Positions 7,582 to 15,795 of a stretch of 53,393 nucleotides of DNA are shown piece by piece (position 1 is the stretch's first letter; every line of letters starts with the position of its first letter). This DNA is from Xanthomonas arboricola (lineage in GTDB: Bacteria > Pseudomonadota > Gammaproteobacteria > Xanthomonadales > Xanthomonadaceae), in assembly GCF_003353015.1 (NCBI RefSeq), contig NZ_QREM01000009.1:1460314-1513706 (forward strand), given 5' to 3'. The translations under genes were made by a program, and so were the position numbers. Under the pieces are notes generated by a model. The model had not been told where the DNA came from. It saw nothing but the letters and a program-made list of their open reading frames with translations, and searched no databases.

Positions 7582-8670
7582 TCATCCGGCAACATCCGGC
7601 GCATAGCGCAGACGCAGATCCTGCCCCAGCTGGCGCACATCCAGCAGCTGCAGCGCAGACCGCTGCGCCATCGTCTCGATGCCCAGCCCGGCCAGCAGCG
7701 GCCTGGCGGTATCGCCCAGCAGCACCGGCGCCAGGTAGACCAGCAGTTCGTCGACCAGCCCGGCCTGCAGCAGCGCACCGCTCACTGTTGCGCCGGCTTC
7801 CACGTGCACCTCGTTGATGCCGCGCTCGCCAAGCAGGGCCAAGACGGCCGTCAGATCGAAGCGGCCGGCATGCAACGGCATCGCAAGGAACTGCGCATCG
7901 TCCAGCGACGGCGCGGCCACATCCTCGCCATGCAGATACAACGTGGGCGCATCGCCCTGGCGAATGGTGTTGCATGCCAACGTCCGCAAGCCGGCGTCGA
8001 GCACCACGCGCAGCGGCGGCACGAACGGCGTGTCATCGCCCAGCCGCACCGTCATCGATGGGTCGTCGGCCAGCACCGTTCCCGCGCCAGTGAGGATCGC
8101 GCCGGCACGCGCACGCCAGCGCTGCACATCCGCGCGCGCATCGGCGCCGGTGATCCACTTGGATTCCCCGCTGGCCAGCGCAGTCCGTCCATCCAGGCTG
8201 GCGCCGAGCTTGACCCGCAGCCACGGCCGCCCGCGCTCCACACGCGACAGGAAGCCCCGGTTGAGCGCGCGCGCCTGTGCCTGCAGGACCCCGCTGAGCA
8301 CCTCGATCCCGGCCTCGCGCAGCAGCGCAAACCCGCCCCCATTGACCTGCGGAAACGGGTCGGCCATCGCCGCCACCACACGCACCACTCCGGCATCGAT
8401 CAAGGCCAGGGCACAGGGCGGCGTGCGTCCGTAGTGCGCACACGGCTCCAGCGTGACGTAAGCGGTGGCGCCCCGCGCCAGCGCGCCGGCCGCACGCAGC
8501 GCGAACACTTCCGCATGCGGGCCGCCGGCACGTTGATGGAAGCCTTCGCCTACGCACACGCCATCGCGCACGATCACGCAGCCCACCATCGGATTGGGCC
8601 GCGTGGTGTAGGCACCGCGCTCGGCCAGGCGCAGTGCCTGGGCCATCCAGCGATGATCGTCGGCTGTCAC
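7582..8670 (-). CDS. ribD: Bifunctional diaminohydroxyphosphoribosylaminopyrimidine deaminase / reductase RibD
   Basis: The 362-aa protein has an N-terminal zinc deaminase domain (GGPHAEVFALRAAG with the HAE ligand, then TLEPCAHYGRTPPC, both within the first about 85 residues) and a C-terminal reductase domain (RPWLRVKLGASLDGRTAL, SKWITGADARADVQRWRA, VEAGATVSGALL). It carries out steps two and three of riboflavin synthesis. The likely start is GTG 8670, which overlaps the stop of the preceding acetyltransferase (GTGA). It is separated from the other rib genes by the Ax21-family gene and lies upstream of the riboswitch, so it is not obviously FMN-regulated here. Confidence 0.95.
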   Translation of the reverse strand: MTADDHRWMAQALRLAERGAYTTRPNPMVGCVIVRDGVCVGEGFHQRAGGPHAEVFALRAAGALARGATAYVTLEPCAHYGRTPPCALALIDAGVVRVVAAMADPFPQVNGGGFALLREAGIEVLSGVLQAQARALNRGFLSRVERGRPWLRVKLGASLDGRTALASGESKWITGADARADVQRWRARAGAILTGAGTVLADDPSMTVRLGDDTPFVPPLRVVLDAGLRTLACNTIRQGDAPTLYLHGEDVAAPSLDDAQFLAMPLHAGRFDLTAVLALLGERGINEVHVEAGATVSGALLQAGLVDELLVYLAPVLLGDTARPLLAGLGIETMAQRSALQLLDVRQLGQDLRLRYAPDVAG

Positions 8671-9143
8671 GCGCACTGCAGCACCGGCGCGACCTGCATC
8701 ACCACGATCTGCATCGGCCCCAGCAGTAATTCTGCATGCGCATGCCAGCCCAGCCGCTGGTAGTACGGCACCAGCACTGGTTGGCAATACAGATACAAGG
8801 CCGGCACGCCAAGACGCGCGGCGGCCTGCACGCAGTGCGTCACCAGCGCCTCGCCGATGCCCTGCCCGCGCGCCTGCGGCTGTACGTACAGCGACGCCAG
8901 CCAGGGCGACCACTGGCGAACACGCGCATCGTCGTTGTCCAGCAGGCTGACCGACCCGAGCCACTGTGCCTGATCGAGCGCAACCCACGTGGTCGGGATC
9001 ACGCCGTCGCGGCTGTGGCTGCGCAGCTCGCGCAAGGCCTCATCGAAATTCCAGTCCGGCAACAGGCTGCCGAAGGCCTGCAGATGCGCCTGCGCGATGG
9101 CCGGCAACAGCTCCGGCGTGTCGGCCACGCAGGCGATGCGCAT
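8667..9143 (-). CDS. GNAT-family N-acetyltransferase
   Basis: The 158-aa protein fits the Gcn5-related acetyltransferase fold. Acetyl-CoA pyrophosphate-binding loop ARGQGIGEALV (Q/RxxGxG/A) follows the strand WLASLYVQP, and later PALYLYCQPVLVPYYQRLGW matches motif B. The start is only 5 bases after the nrdR stop, and the stop overlaps ribD by four bases. The gene is therefore embedded in an nrdR-GNAT-ribD transcript. The substrate is unknown. Confidence 0.85.
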   Translation of the reverse strand: MRIACVADTPELLPAIAQAHLQAFGSLLPDWNFDEALRELRSHSRDGVIPTTWVALDQAQWLGSVSLLDNDDARVRQWSPWLASLYVQPQARGQGIGEALVTHCVQAAARLGVPALYLYCQPVLVPYYQRLGWHAHAELLLGPMQIVVMQVAPVLQCA

Positions 9144-9148
9144 CGCGC

Positions 9149-9673
9149 TCACCGCTTGCCGGGCTTGCCGGCGCGTTCCAGCGCCGCTTCCAGCAGCGGC
9201 AATTGCTCGATGCCGACCGGCAGCTCGCGCTCGAGCTTTTCGATTTCCTCGCGGAAATCGGCAACGTCCTGGAAGCTGCGGTACACCGAGGCAAAGCGTA
9301 CGTAGCCCACATGATCGAGCTTGCGCAGCTCGACCATCACGTACTCGCCCACCCGCAGCGAGCCGACCTCGCGTTCGCCGGACATGCGCAACTGATGCAC
9401 CACCGCCCGCACCGCCGCTTCGATCTGTTCTTCGGACACCGGGCGTTTCTGCAGCGCGCGGTCGAAGCTGGTGCGCAGCTTGCGCGCATCGAAGGCCTCG
9501 CGCCCACCGTCGCTCTTGACCACGGTCGGCAGCTTGAGTTCGATCGTCTCCAGGGTGCTGAAGCGCTCGCCGCACGCCTCGCACTCGCGGCGCCGACGAA
9601 TCGTCGTGCCGTCTTCGGACACCCGCGAATCGATCACGCGGGTGTCGTTGTGCTGGCAAAAAGGGCAGTGCAT
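9149..9673 (-). CDS. nrdR: Transcriptional repressor NrdR
   Basis: The 174-aa protein opens with [17 protein letters not shown] and continues [17 protein letters not shown], the four-cysteine zinc ribbon of NrdR. An ATP-cone follows ([24 protein letters not shown]...). NrdR senses ATP/dATP and represses ribonucleotide reductase operons. It sits between glyA and ribD, the usual proteobacterial neighbourhood. A heptamer repeat separates it from glyA. Confidence 0.96.
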   Translation of the reverse strand: MHCPFCQHNDTRVIDSRVSEDGTTIRRRRECEACGERFSTLETIELKLPTVVKSDGGREAFDARKLRTSFDRALQKRPVSEEQIEAAVRAVVHQLRMSGEREVGSLRVGEYVMVELRKLDHVGYVRFASVYRSFQDVADFREEIEKLERELPVGIEQLPLLEAALERAGKPGKR

Positions 9674-9682
9674 CAGGGCGCC

Positions 9683-9775
9683 GGGATTGGAGAGTGGGGA
9701 TTAGGGATTGGCAACAGCAGGTGCAAGGACGCGCTTGCTGCGCATCCCCAATCCCGAATCACCAATCCCGGCATC
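9683..9775. repeat. Heptamer element in inverted form between glyA and nrdR
   Basis: GGGATTG/GGGGATT units at 9683-9710 face CCCCAATCCC and CCAATCCC units at 9747-9769, with an inner region GGACGCGCTTGCTGCGCATCC. It is the same family and the same arm-spacer-arm layout as the element at 3268-3363. It lies in the 102-bp glyA-nrdR gap. Confidence 0.7.
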
Positions 9776-11029
<1,254 letters not shown>

Positions 11030-11142
11030 GCAGAGCTCCGGGGCAGCTGTGGCCAGTAAGGGCGCCGATTGTAAGCCCCCGCACGGACAGGTGACCAATG
11101 GCGCCGGCGCAGGCCGTGCGCGGGGCGGTTTCCCCCTGAACG

Positions 11143-11170
11143 ACAAAGGCGCACCGGGGTGCGCCTTTGT
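11143..11170 (-). terminator. Hairpin terminator after the RcnB-like gene
   Basis: ACAAAGGCGCACC and GGTGCGCCTTTGT form a 13-bp perfect stem with a two-base loop, 41 bases past the minus-strand stop at 11212. There is little T tract outside the stem, so efficiency is uncertain. It also separates the gene from glyA. Confidence 0.65.
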
Positions 11171-11211
11171 GGATGCTGCGCCCGCTGGCCAGGCCGGGCC
11201 GGCGCTGCGGC

Positions 11212-11736
11212 CTAGTTGTTGAGCACCAGGTCGGCAATCACGCCGGTTGCAATGGCCACCAGCAGCAGGTTGCCGGTGTTGTCGCGCTGCCAACGGTAGC
11301 CATACGGCGGGCGGCGCAGGTTGTAGCGGTCGTAGTCGTTGATCACGTAGACCGGGCCGTGGTAGCGCTGACCGCGGGCCCAGTACGCGCGCGGCGGCGG
11401 GCCGGCGCGGTAGTAGGCGGGGCGATCGTAGACATAGACCCGATTGCGGTCGTAGCGACGGTCCTGATAGCGCGCGTCGCGATAGCCCTCGCGGTAGCCA
11501 TTGCTGTAGTAACGGCGGTCCTGGCGCCACTCGCGGCGGTCGGCGCGGCGGTCGTCACGCCACTCGCGGCGGTCATCCCGGCGGTCGTTGCGCCAGTCGC
11601 CGCGATGGTCGCGGTGGCCGTGGTCGTGCCCACGGCGGTCGTCGCGGTCCCAATCCCCGGCAAATGCGGCCGGTGCGGCGAAGCCCAGCGCCAAGATGGA
11701 GGAAAGCACAACAGTCACGATGCGTTTGCGGTTCAT
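11212..11736 (-). CDS. Exported Arg/Asp-rich RcnB-like protein
   Basis: The 174-aa protein has a signal peptide ([26 protein letters not shown], cut before GDWDRDD). It is followed by a highly charged low-complexity stretch of repeated DDRRxWR units (about residues 28-75), a Tyr/Arg-rich section, and a folded C-terminus [20 protein letters not shown]...GYRW ending in a hydrophobic [15 protein letters not shown]. That C-terminus matches the RcnB family, periplasmic proteins first linked to nickel/cobalt homeostasis. Metal function is not shown here and no metal transporter is adjacent. The ribosome-binding site AGGAG precedes ATG. Confidence 0.75.
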   Translation of the reverse strand: MNRKRIVTVVLSSILALGFAAPAAFAGDWDRDDRRGHDHGHRDHRGDWRNDRRDDRREWRDDRRADRREWRQDRRYYSNGYREGYRDARYQDRRYDRNRVYVYDRPAYYRAGPPPRAYWARGQRYHGPVYVINDYDRYNLRRPPYGYRWQRDNTGNLLLVAIATGVIADLVLNN

Positions 11737-11890
11737 GGGATTGCTCCTGTCTGCGATGTCGCAATTTCATTAAGACGCTGACCGCCTTAACGCATTCTTG
11801 CTGGAATCGATTACGAAAACGCCTATTCAGGTGGGAAGTAAGCTGCCGTTTAGCTGCCGGATCGCCGGCGCGAGCCGGGCCGCTTGCCCG

Positions 11891-11896
11891 TATAAT
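11891..11896 (+). promoter_or_regulatory. Probable -10 box of the ettA promoter
   Basis: A perfect TATAAT hexamer lies 67 bases upstream of the ettA start in the divergent rcnB-like/ettA spacer. No convincing -35 hexamer is visible at the right distance, so the call rests on the -10 box alone. Confidence 0.45.
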
Positions 11897-11962
11897 CGGC
11901 GCAATCCCTTTTCCGCTGCCTCCGGCCCCGGCCGGCGGGCTGCCTGCGTCCACGGAGCACCC

Positions 11963-13624
11963 ATGTCGCAATACATCTACACCATGAACCGCGTCAGCAA
12001 GGTGGTCCCGCCCAAGCGGCAGATCATCAAGGACATCTCGCTGAGCTTTTTCCCGGGCGCCAAGATCGGCCTGCTGGGCCTGAACGGCGCCGGCAAGTCC
12101 ACGGTGCTGAAGATCATGGCCGGCGTGGATACCGATTTCGAGGGCGAAGCCCGTCCGCAGGCCGGCATCAAGGTCGGCTACCTGGCGCAGGAACCGCAGC
12201 TCAATCCCGAGCACACCGTGCGCGAAGCGGTCGAGGAAGGCGTGGGCGACGTGCTGCAGGCACAGGCCGCGCTGGATGCGGTGTACCTGGCCTATGCCGA
12301 GGAAGGCGCCGATTTCGACGCGCTGGCCAAGGAACAGGAACGCCTGGAGGCGATCCTGGCCGCCGGTGACGCGCACACCCTGGAGAACCAGCTGGACGTG
12401 GCCGCCGATGCGCTGCGCCTGCCACCGTGGGAAGCGATCGTGGGCAAGCTGTCCGGTGGCGAAAAGCGCCGCGTGGCGTTGTGCCGCCTGCTGCTGCAGA
12501 AGCCGGACATGCTGCTGCTGGACGAACCGACCAACCACCTGGACGCCGAGTCGGTGGAGTGGCTGGAACAGTTCCTGGCGCGCTACACCGGGACCGTGGT
12601 GGCGGTCACGCATGATCGCTACTTCCTCGACAACGCCGCCGAGTGGATCCTGGAACTGGACCGCGGCCGCGGCATTCCGTGGAAGGGCAACTACACCGAC
12701 TGGCTGACCCAGAAGGACGAGCGCCTCAAGCAGGAAGACAACCAGGAGAAGTCGCGCCAGAAGGCGATCCAGAAGGAACTGGAATGGTCGCGCCAGAATG
12801 CCAAGGGCGGCCGCACCAAGGGCAAGGCGCGTCTGGCCCGCCTGGAAGAGCTGCAGTCGGTGGATTACCAGCGCCGCAACGAGACCAATGAAATCTTCAT
12901 CCCGCCGGGCGAGCGCCTGGGCAATGCGGTGATGGAGTTCAAGAACGTCTCCAAGAAGTTCGGCGACCGCCTGCTGATCGACAACCTGTCGATGATCGTG
13001 CCGCCCGGCGCCATCGTCGGCATCATCGGCCCCAACGGTGCCGGTAAGTCGACCCTGTTCAAGATGATCACCGGCGCGGAGAAGCCCGATTCCGGCGAGA
13101 TCGTGGTCGGTCCGACCGTGCAGCTGTCGTACGTGGACCAGAGCCGCGACAAGCTGGAAGGCAGCCACAACGTGTTCCAGGAAATCGCCGGCGGCCTGGA
13201 CATCCTCAACATCAACGGTGTGGAAATCCAGTCGCGCGCCTACATCGGCCGCTTCAACTTCAAGGGCCAGGACCAGCAGAAGATGGTCGGCTCGCTGTCC
13301 GGTGGTGAGCGCGGCCGCCTGCACATGGCCAAGACGCTGCTGCAGGGCGGCAACGTGCTGCTGCTCGACGAACCGTCCAACGACCTGGACATCGAAACGC
13401 TGCGTGCGCTGGAAGATGCATTGCTGGAGTTCCCGGGCAACACCTTCGTGATCTCGCACGATCGCTGGTTCCTGGATCGCATCGCCACGCACATCCTGGC
13501 GTTCGAAGGCGACTCGCACGTGGAGTTCTTCCAGGGCAACTACCGCGAGTACGAAGAAGACAAGCGCCGCCGCATGGGCGATGACGCCGGTCCCAAGCGC
13601 CTGCGCTTCAAGGCGCTCAAGTAA
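11963..13624 (+). CDS. ettA: Energy-dependent translational throttle protein EttA (ABC-F ATPase)
   Basis: The 553-aa soluble protein has two ABC domains and no membrane segment. The first has Walker A GLNGAGKST near residue 40, signature LSGGEKRR and Walker B LLLDEPTNHLD; the second has GPNGAGKST, LSGGERGR and LLLDEPSNDLD. The Lys/Arg/Glu-rich linker between them (DERLKQEDNQEKSRQKAIQK region) is the interdomain helix pair that contacts the ribosome. EttA binds the ribosomal E site and couples the first peptide bond to the ATP/ADP ratio. Length and the N-terminus (SQYIYTMNRVSKVVPPKRQI) fit EttA rather than Uup or YheS. Confidence 0.95.
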   Translation: MSQYIYTMNRVSKVVPPKRQIIKDISLSFFPGAKIGLLGLNGAGKSTVLKIMAGVDTDFEGEARPQAGIKVGYLAQEPQLNPEHTVREAVEEGVGDVLQAQAALDAVYLAYAEEGADFDALAKEQERLEAILAAGDAHTLENQLDVAADALRLPPWEAIVGKLSGGEKRRVALCRLLLQKPDMLLLDEPTNHLDAESVEWLEQFLARYTGTVVAVTHDRYFLDNAAEWILELDRGRGIPWKGNYTDWLTQKDERLKQEDNQEKSRQKAIQKELEWSRQNAKGGRTKGKARLARLEELQSVDYQRRNETNEIFIPPGERLGNAVMEFKNVSKKFGDRLLIDNLSMIVPPGAIVGIIGPNGAGKSTLFKMITGAEKPDSGEIVVGPTVQLSYVDQSRDKLEGSHNVFQEIAGGLDILNINGVEIQSRAYIGRFNFKGQDQQKMVGSLSGGERGRLHMAKTLLQGGNVLLLDEPSNDLDIETLRALEDALLEFPGNTFVISHDRWFLDRIATHILAFEGDSHVEFFQGNYREYEEDKRRRMGDDAGPKRLRFKALK

Positions 13625-13628
13625 GCAC

Positions 13629-13656
13629 GACAAGGGCGCCGCGAGGCGCCCTTGTC
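13629..13656. terminator. Terminator between convergent ettA and def
   Basis: GACAAGGGCGCC and GGCGCCCTTGTC form a 12-bp perfect stem with a four-base loop. It starts four bases after the ettA stop and lies 22 bases from the def stop, so it is probably bidirectional. The flanking T content is low. Confidence 0.75.
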
Positions 13657-13677
13657 ATATGCGATGCGGTTGCGCGA

Positions 13678-14193
13678 CTACAGGTCGTAGGACAGCACGT
13701 CTTCGAAGCCGAAGGTGTCGAAGTTCTCGATCCGCGAGGGGTACAGCCGGCCGACCAGATGGTCGTACTCGTGCTGCACCACGCGGGCGTGGAAGCCTTC
13801 GGCCTCGCGTTCGATCGGGCTGCCGTCCGGCGCGAAGCCGCGGTAGCGAATGTGGCGATAGCGCGGAATGACGGCACGCAGGCCGGGAATGGACAGGCAT
13901 CCCTCCCAACCGTTTTCCATCTCCTCCGACAGCGGTTCGATCTGTGCATTGGCCAATGCGGTGCGCGGTACTGCCGGCGCCTCGGGATAGCGATCGCTGG
14001 CTTCGAAGCCGAACACCATCAGCTGCAGATCCACCGCGATCTGCGGTGCGGCCAGACCGACACCACGCGCATCGTCCATGGTCTCGAACATGTCGGCCAC
14101 CAGCGTGCGCAGCTCGGCGCTGCCCAGGTTGGTCACCGGTGGCGCCACGCGCAGCAAGCGCTTGTCGCCCATGCGGATAATTTCGCGAATCAT
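13678..14193 (-). CDS. def: Peptide deformylase
   Basis: The 171-aa protein carries all three deformylase motifs: GVGLAAPQ (residues about 45-52), EGCLSIPG with the metal-binding Cys, and HEYDHL with the HExxH metal site. It removes the formyl group from nascent N-terminal Met. Residue spacing is typical of a type I enzyme, although the C-terminus is short and ends [14 protein letters not shown]. It is not next to fmt here, so it may be a second deformylase copy. ATG 14193 is preceded by GGAG. Confidence 0.94.
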   Translation of the reverse strand: MIREIIRMGDKRLLRVAPPVTNLGSAELRTLVADMFETMDDARGVGLAAPQIAVDLQLMVFGFEASDRYPEAPAVPRTALANAQIEPLSEEMENGWEGCLSIPGLRAVIPRYRHIRYRGFAPDGSPIEREAEGFHARVVQHEYDHLVGRLYPSRIENFDTFGFEDVLSYDL

Positions 14194-14256
14194 CTGGCTG
14201 CTCCGGGGAAACGTCGGGGTGATTTTAGGACCTCTGTGGTAGGGGCAGGTGAGGCT

Positions 14257-14423
14257 GGGGATTGGGGATTGGGGATTGGGGATTGGGGATTGGGGATTGG
14301 GGATTGGGGAATGGGGAATGGGGATCGGGGATCGGGATTTGGGATTTGGGATTTGGGATTTGGGATCGGGGATCGGGGATCGGGGATCGGGGATCGGGGA
14401 TCGGGGATCGGGGATCGGGAATT
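14257..14423. repeat. Block-homogenised heptanucleotide tandem array B
   Basis: About 24 consecutive 7-bp units run in uniform blocks: seven GGGGATT (14257-14305), two GGGGAAT, two GGGGATC (to 14333), four GGGATTT (14334-14361), then about eight GGGATCG and a final GGGAATT. The G-run phase is kept throughout, again giving the GGG-N4 pattern. It occupies the spacer between divergent-looking neighbours def (start) and arsC (end), both minus strand. It is the same family as array A, but the variant set is different. Confidence 0.9.
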
Positions 14424-14472
14424 AGGGTGACCGCGCCTGATGTGGGATGACTGCGTGTTTCGGGTATCTGTC

Positions 14473-14895
14473 TCAGCCCGTTACGCGTTGCCCGGCAGCG
14501 TCGAGCACGCGTTCGCCGTCTTCCTTGACGAAGCCGTGCGTCGCCGGCGGCAGCAGGTCCAGCACCCGTTCGCAGGGGCGACACAAGCGCGTCCCCAGCG
14601 CGGTTTGCACGAAGGGGCGGTTGATCAGGATCGGATGCGTGAGCATGGCGCTCAGCAGCGCTGCGTCGTCCAGCGTGGGATCGTCAAGCCCGAGTTCCAG
14701 ATACGCAGTGCCTTTCTGACGCATGGCCGCGCGGACCGGGATGCCGGCGGCAGCGATCAGGGACTGCAGCGTTTCGCGTGTGGGCGGGTGCTGCAGGTAG
14801 TGGACGATCTGCGGTTCGATACCGGTGTGACGGATCAGCGCAAGCGTGTTGCGGGAAGTCCCGCAGTCCGGGTTGTGATAGATGACGGCGTGCAT
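14473..14895 (-). CDS. arsC: ArsC-family arsenate reductase (glutaredoxin-coupled type)
   Basis: The 140-aa protein begins MHAVIYHNPDCGTSRNTL, the P-loop-like active-site Cys motif of the thioredoxin-fold ArsC family (Cys at about residue 11). It continues with PPTRETLQSL, AMRQKGTAYLELGLDD and LINRPFVQT, the last matching the conserved Arg that orients arsenate. It would reduce arsenate to arsenite using glutathione and glutaredoxin. No arsR, arsB or other ars gene is adjacent, so a housekeeping or stress role is as likely as dedicated resistance. Confidence 0.9.
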   Translation of the reverse strand: MHAVIYHNPDCGTSRNTLALIRHTGIEPQIVHYLQHPPTRETLQSLIAAAGIPVRAAMRQKGTAYLELGLDDPTLDDAALLSAMLTHPILINRPFVQTALGTRLCRPCERVLDLLPPATHGFVKEDGERVLDAAGQRVTG

Positions 14896-15381
14896 GGGGA
14901 CCTGGTGCGCGGAGTGGTCAAGACTGTAACGCGCTGCGTGCGTAGACCGGGCCCCTGGCCGGGCTGGACTACAGCCCCTCTCCCCTCGGGAGAGGGGTTG
15001 GGGTGAGGGTACGGAGCGAAGCCCATGCGTACCCGATCCCTGCTCTCAACCTCCACCAGGCTGCGCTCGTACCCTCATCCGCCCCTTCGGGGCACCTTCT
15101 CCCGAAGGGAGAAGGGATGCTTCCGGCCCGGTTGGTTCGTGTCAAAAATCTGGCCAATCCGGGTGCCGGCTGCCGCTGCAGCTCCCATGAATTCCCCCAA
15201 CGCAAGTGCGGCGATGACTGTTTCAGGCTAGCGCTTCGCATTCAGCGGCTCGCATGTCAAAAGATTGACACACATCACGGATTCATGATTCAGTCATGAA
15301 CAGACTGAAACGGAAGGATCCCCCGACGCTGGTGTCTGCACGGCGTCCCTTTTCCCTGTTGGACCCAAGGAAACCCCAACG
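14896..15381. other. Intergenic region with REP-like palindromes and a promoter region
   Basis: This 486-bp gap holds two related hairpins, CCCCTCTCCCCTCGGGAGAGGGG (14974-14996) and a CTTCTCCCGAAGGGAGAAG copy (15100-15118), each flanked by an ACCCTCA/TGAGGGT segment in opposite orientation. This is the common two-armed Xanthomonas intergenic repeat. Further on are TTGACA (15266-15271) and the inverted repeat TTCATGA-N5-TCATGAA (15283-15301), likely part of the promoter of the 15382 gene. No gene is seen. Confidence 0.6.
14970..15122. repeat. Two-armed REP-like palindromic intergenic element
   Basis: The left arm carries a CTCTCCC/GGGAGAG hairpin followed by GGGGTGAGGGTA; the right arm starts TACCCTCATCC and carries a CTTCTCCC/GGGAGAAG hairpin. 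The arms are roughly inverted copies separated by about 50 bases. A diverged single arm recurs after the TonB receptor gene (40456-40510). It is non-coding. Confidence 0.65.
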
Positions 15382-15795
15382 ATGATGAGCTTTCGCAAGC
15401 CCGGATGGATGCTGTCCGGCGTGTTGTGTGTGGTCTGCCTGCCGGCCCTGGCCGTCGCGCAGGAGGCCGCAACCAGCAGTTCCAAGGTCGGCATCGACCC
15501 CACCACCGGCAAGCTGCGCCCGCTGACCGACGCCGAGAGCGCGGCGCTGGATCAGCAGGCCACCTCGGCCGCCCGCAGCAGCGCCGCACGCACGAGCGTT
15601 CCGCAGACCGAAGCCGCTGCCCGTGCCACCGAGCGCCGCCTGCCCAACGGCACCGTGGCGCGCAAGTTGCCCGCCTCGCAAATGAGTTCGCTGACAGCGA
15701 CCCGTCAGGCCGACGGTCGCGTCGTGATCGAGCACAGCGACGACGCCGACACCCAACCCGCCCACGCCGAGCACGGAGCGCTGCCGCATGAATAA
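15382..15795 (+). CDS. Small exported protein coupled to the downstream metalloprotease
   Basis: The 137-aa protein has a signal peptide (MMSFRKPGWMLSGVLCVVCLPALAVAQ, cut before EAATSS). The hydrophilic mature part includes VGIDPTTGKLRPLTDAE and many Ala, Ser and Thr. I do not recognise a named family. A good ribosome-binding site (AAGGAAA) precedes two adjacent ATGs (15382 and 15385). The stop overlaps the protease start by eight bases, so the two are translated together, suggesting a helper, inhibitor or partner of the protease. It was kept as a real gene because of its signal peptide, ribosome-binding site and overlap. Confidence 0.75.
   Translation: MMSFRKPGWMLSGVLCVVCLPALAVAQEAATSSSKVGIDPTTGKLRPLTDAESAALDQQATSAARSSAARTSVPQTEAAARATERRLPNGTVARKLPASQMSSLTATRQADGRVVIEHSDDADTQPAHAEHGALPHE

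Noticed and set aside
11573..13633. Long minus-strand open frame of 686 codons opposite ettA
   Set aside because: Antisense shadow; ettA has both ABC cassettes intact.
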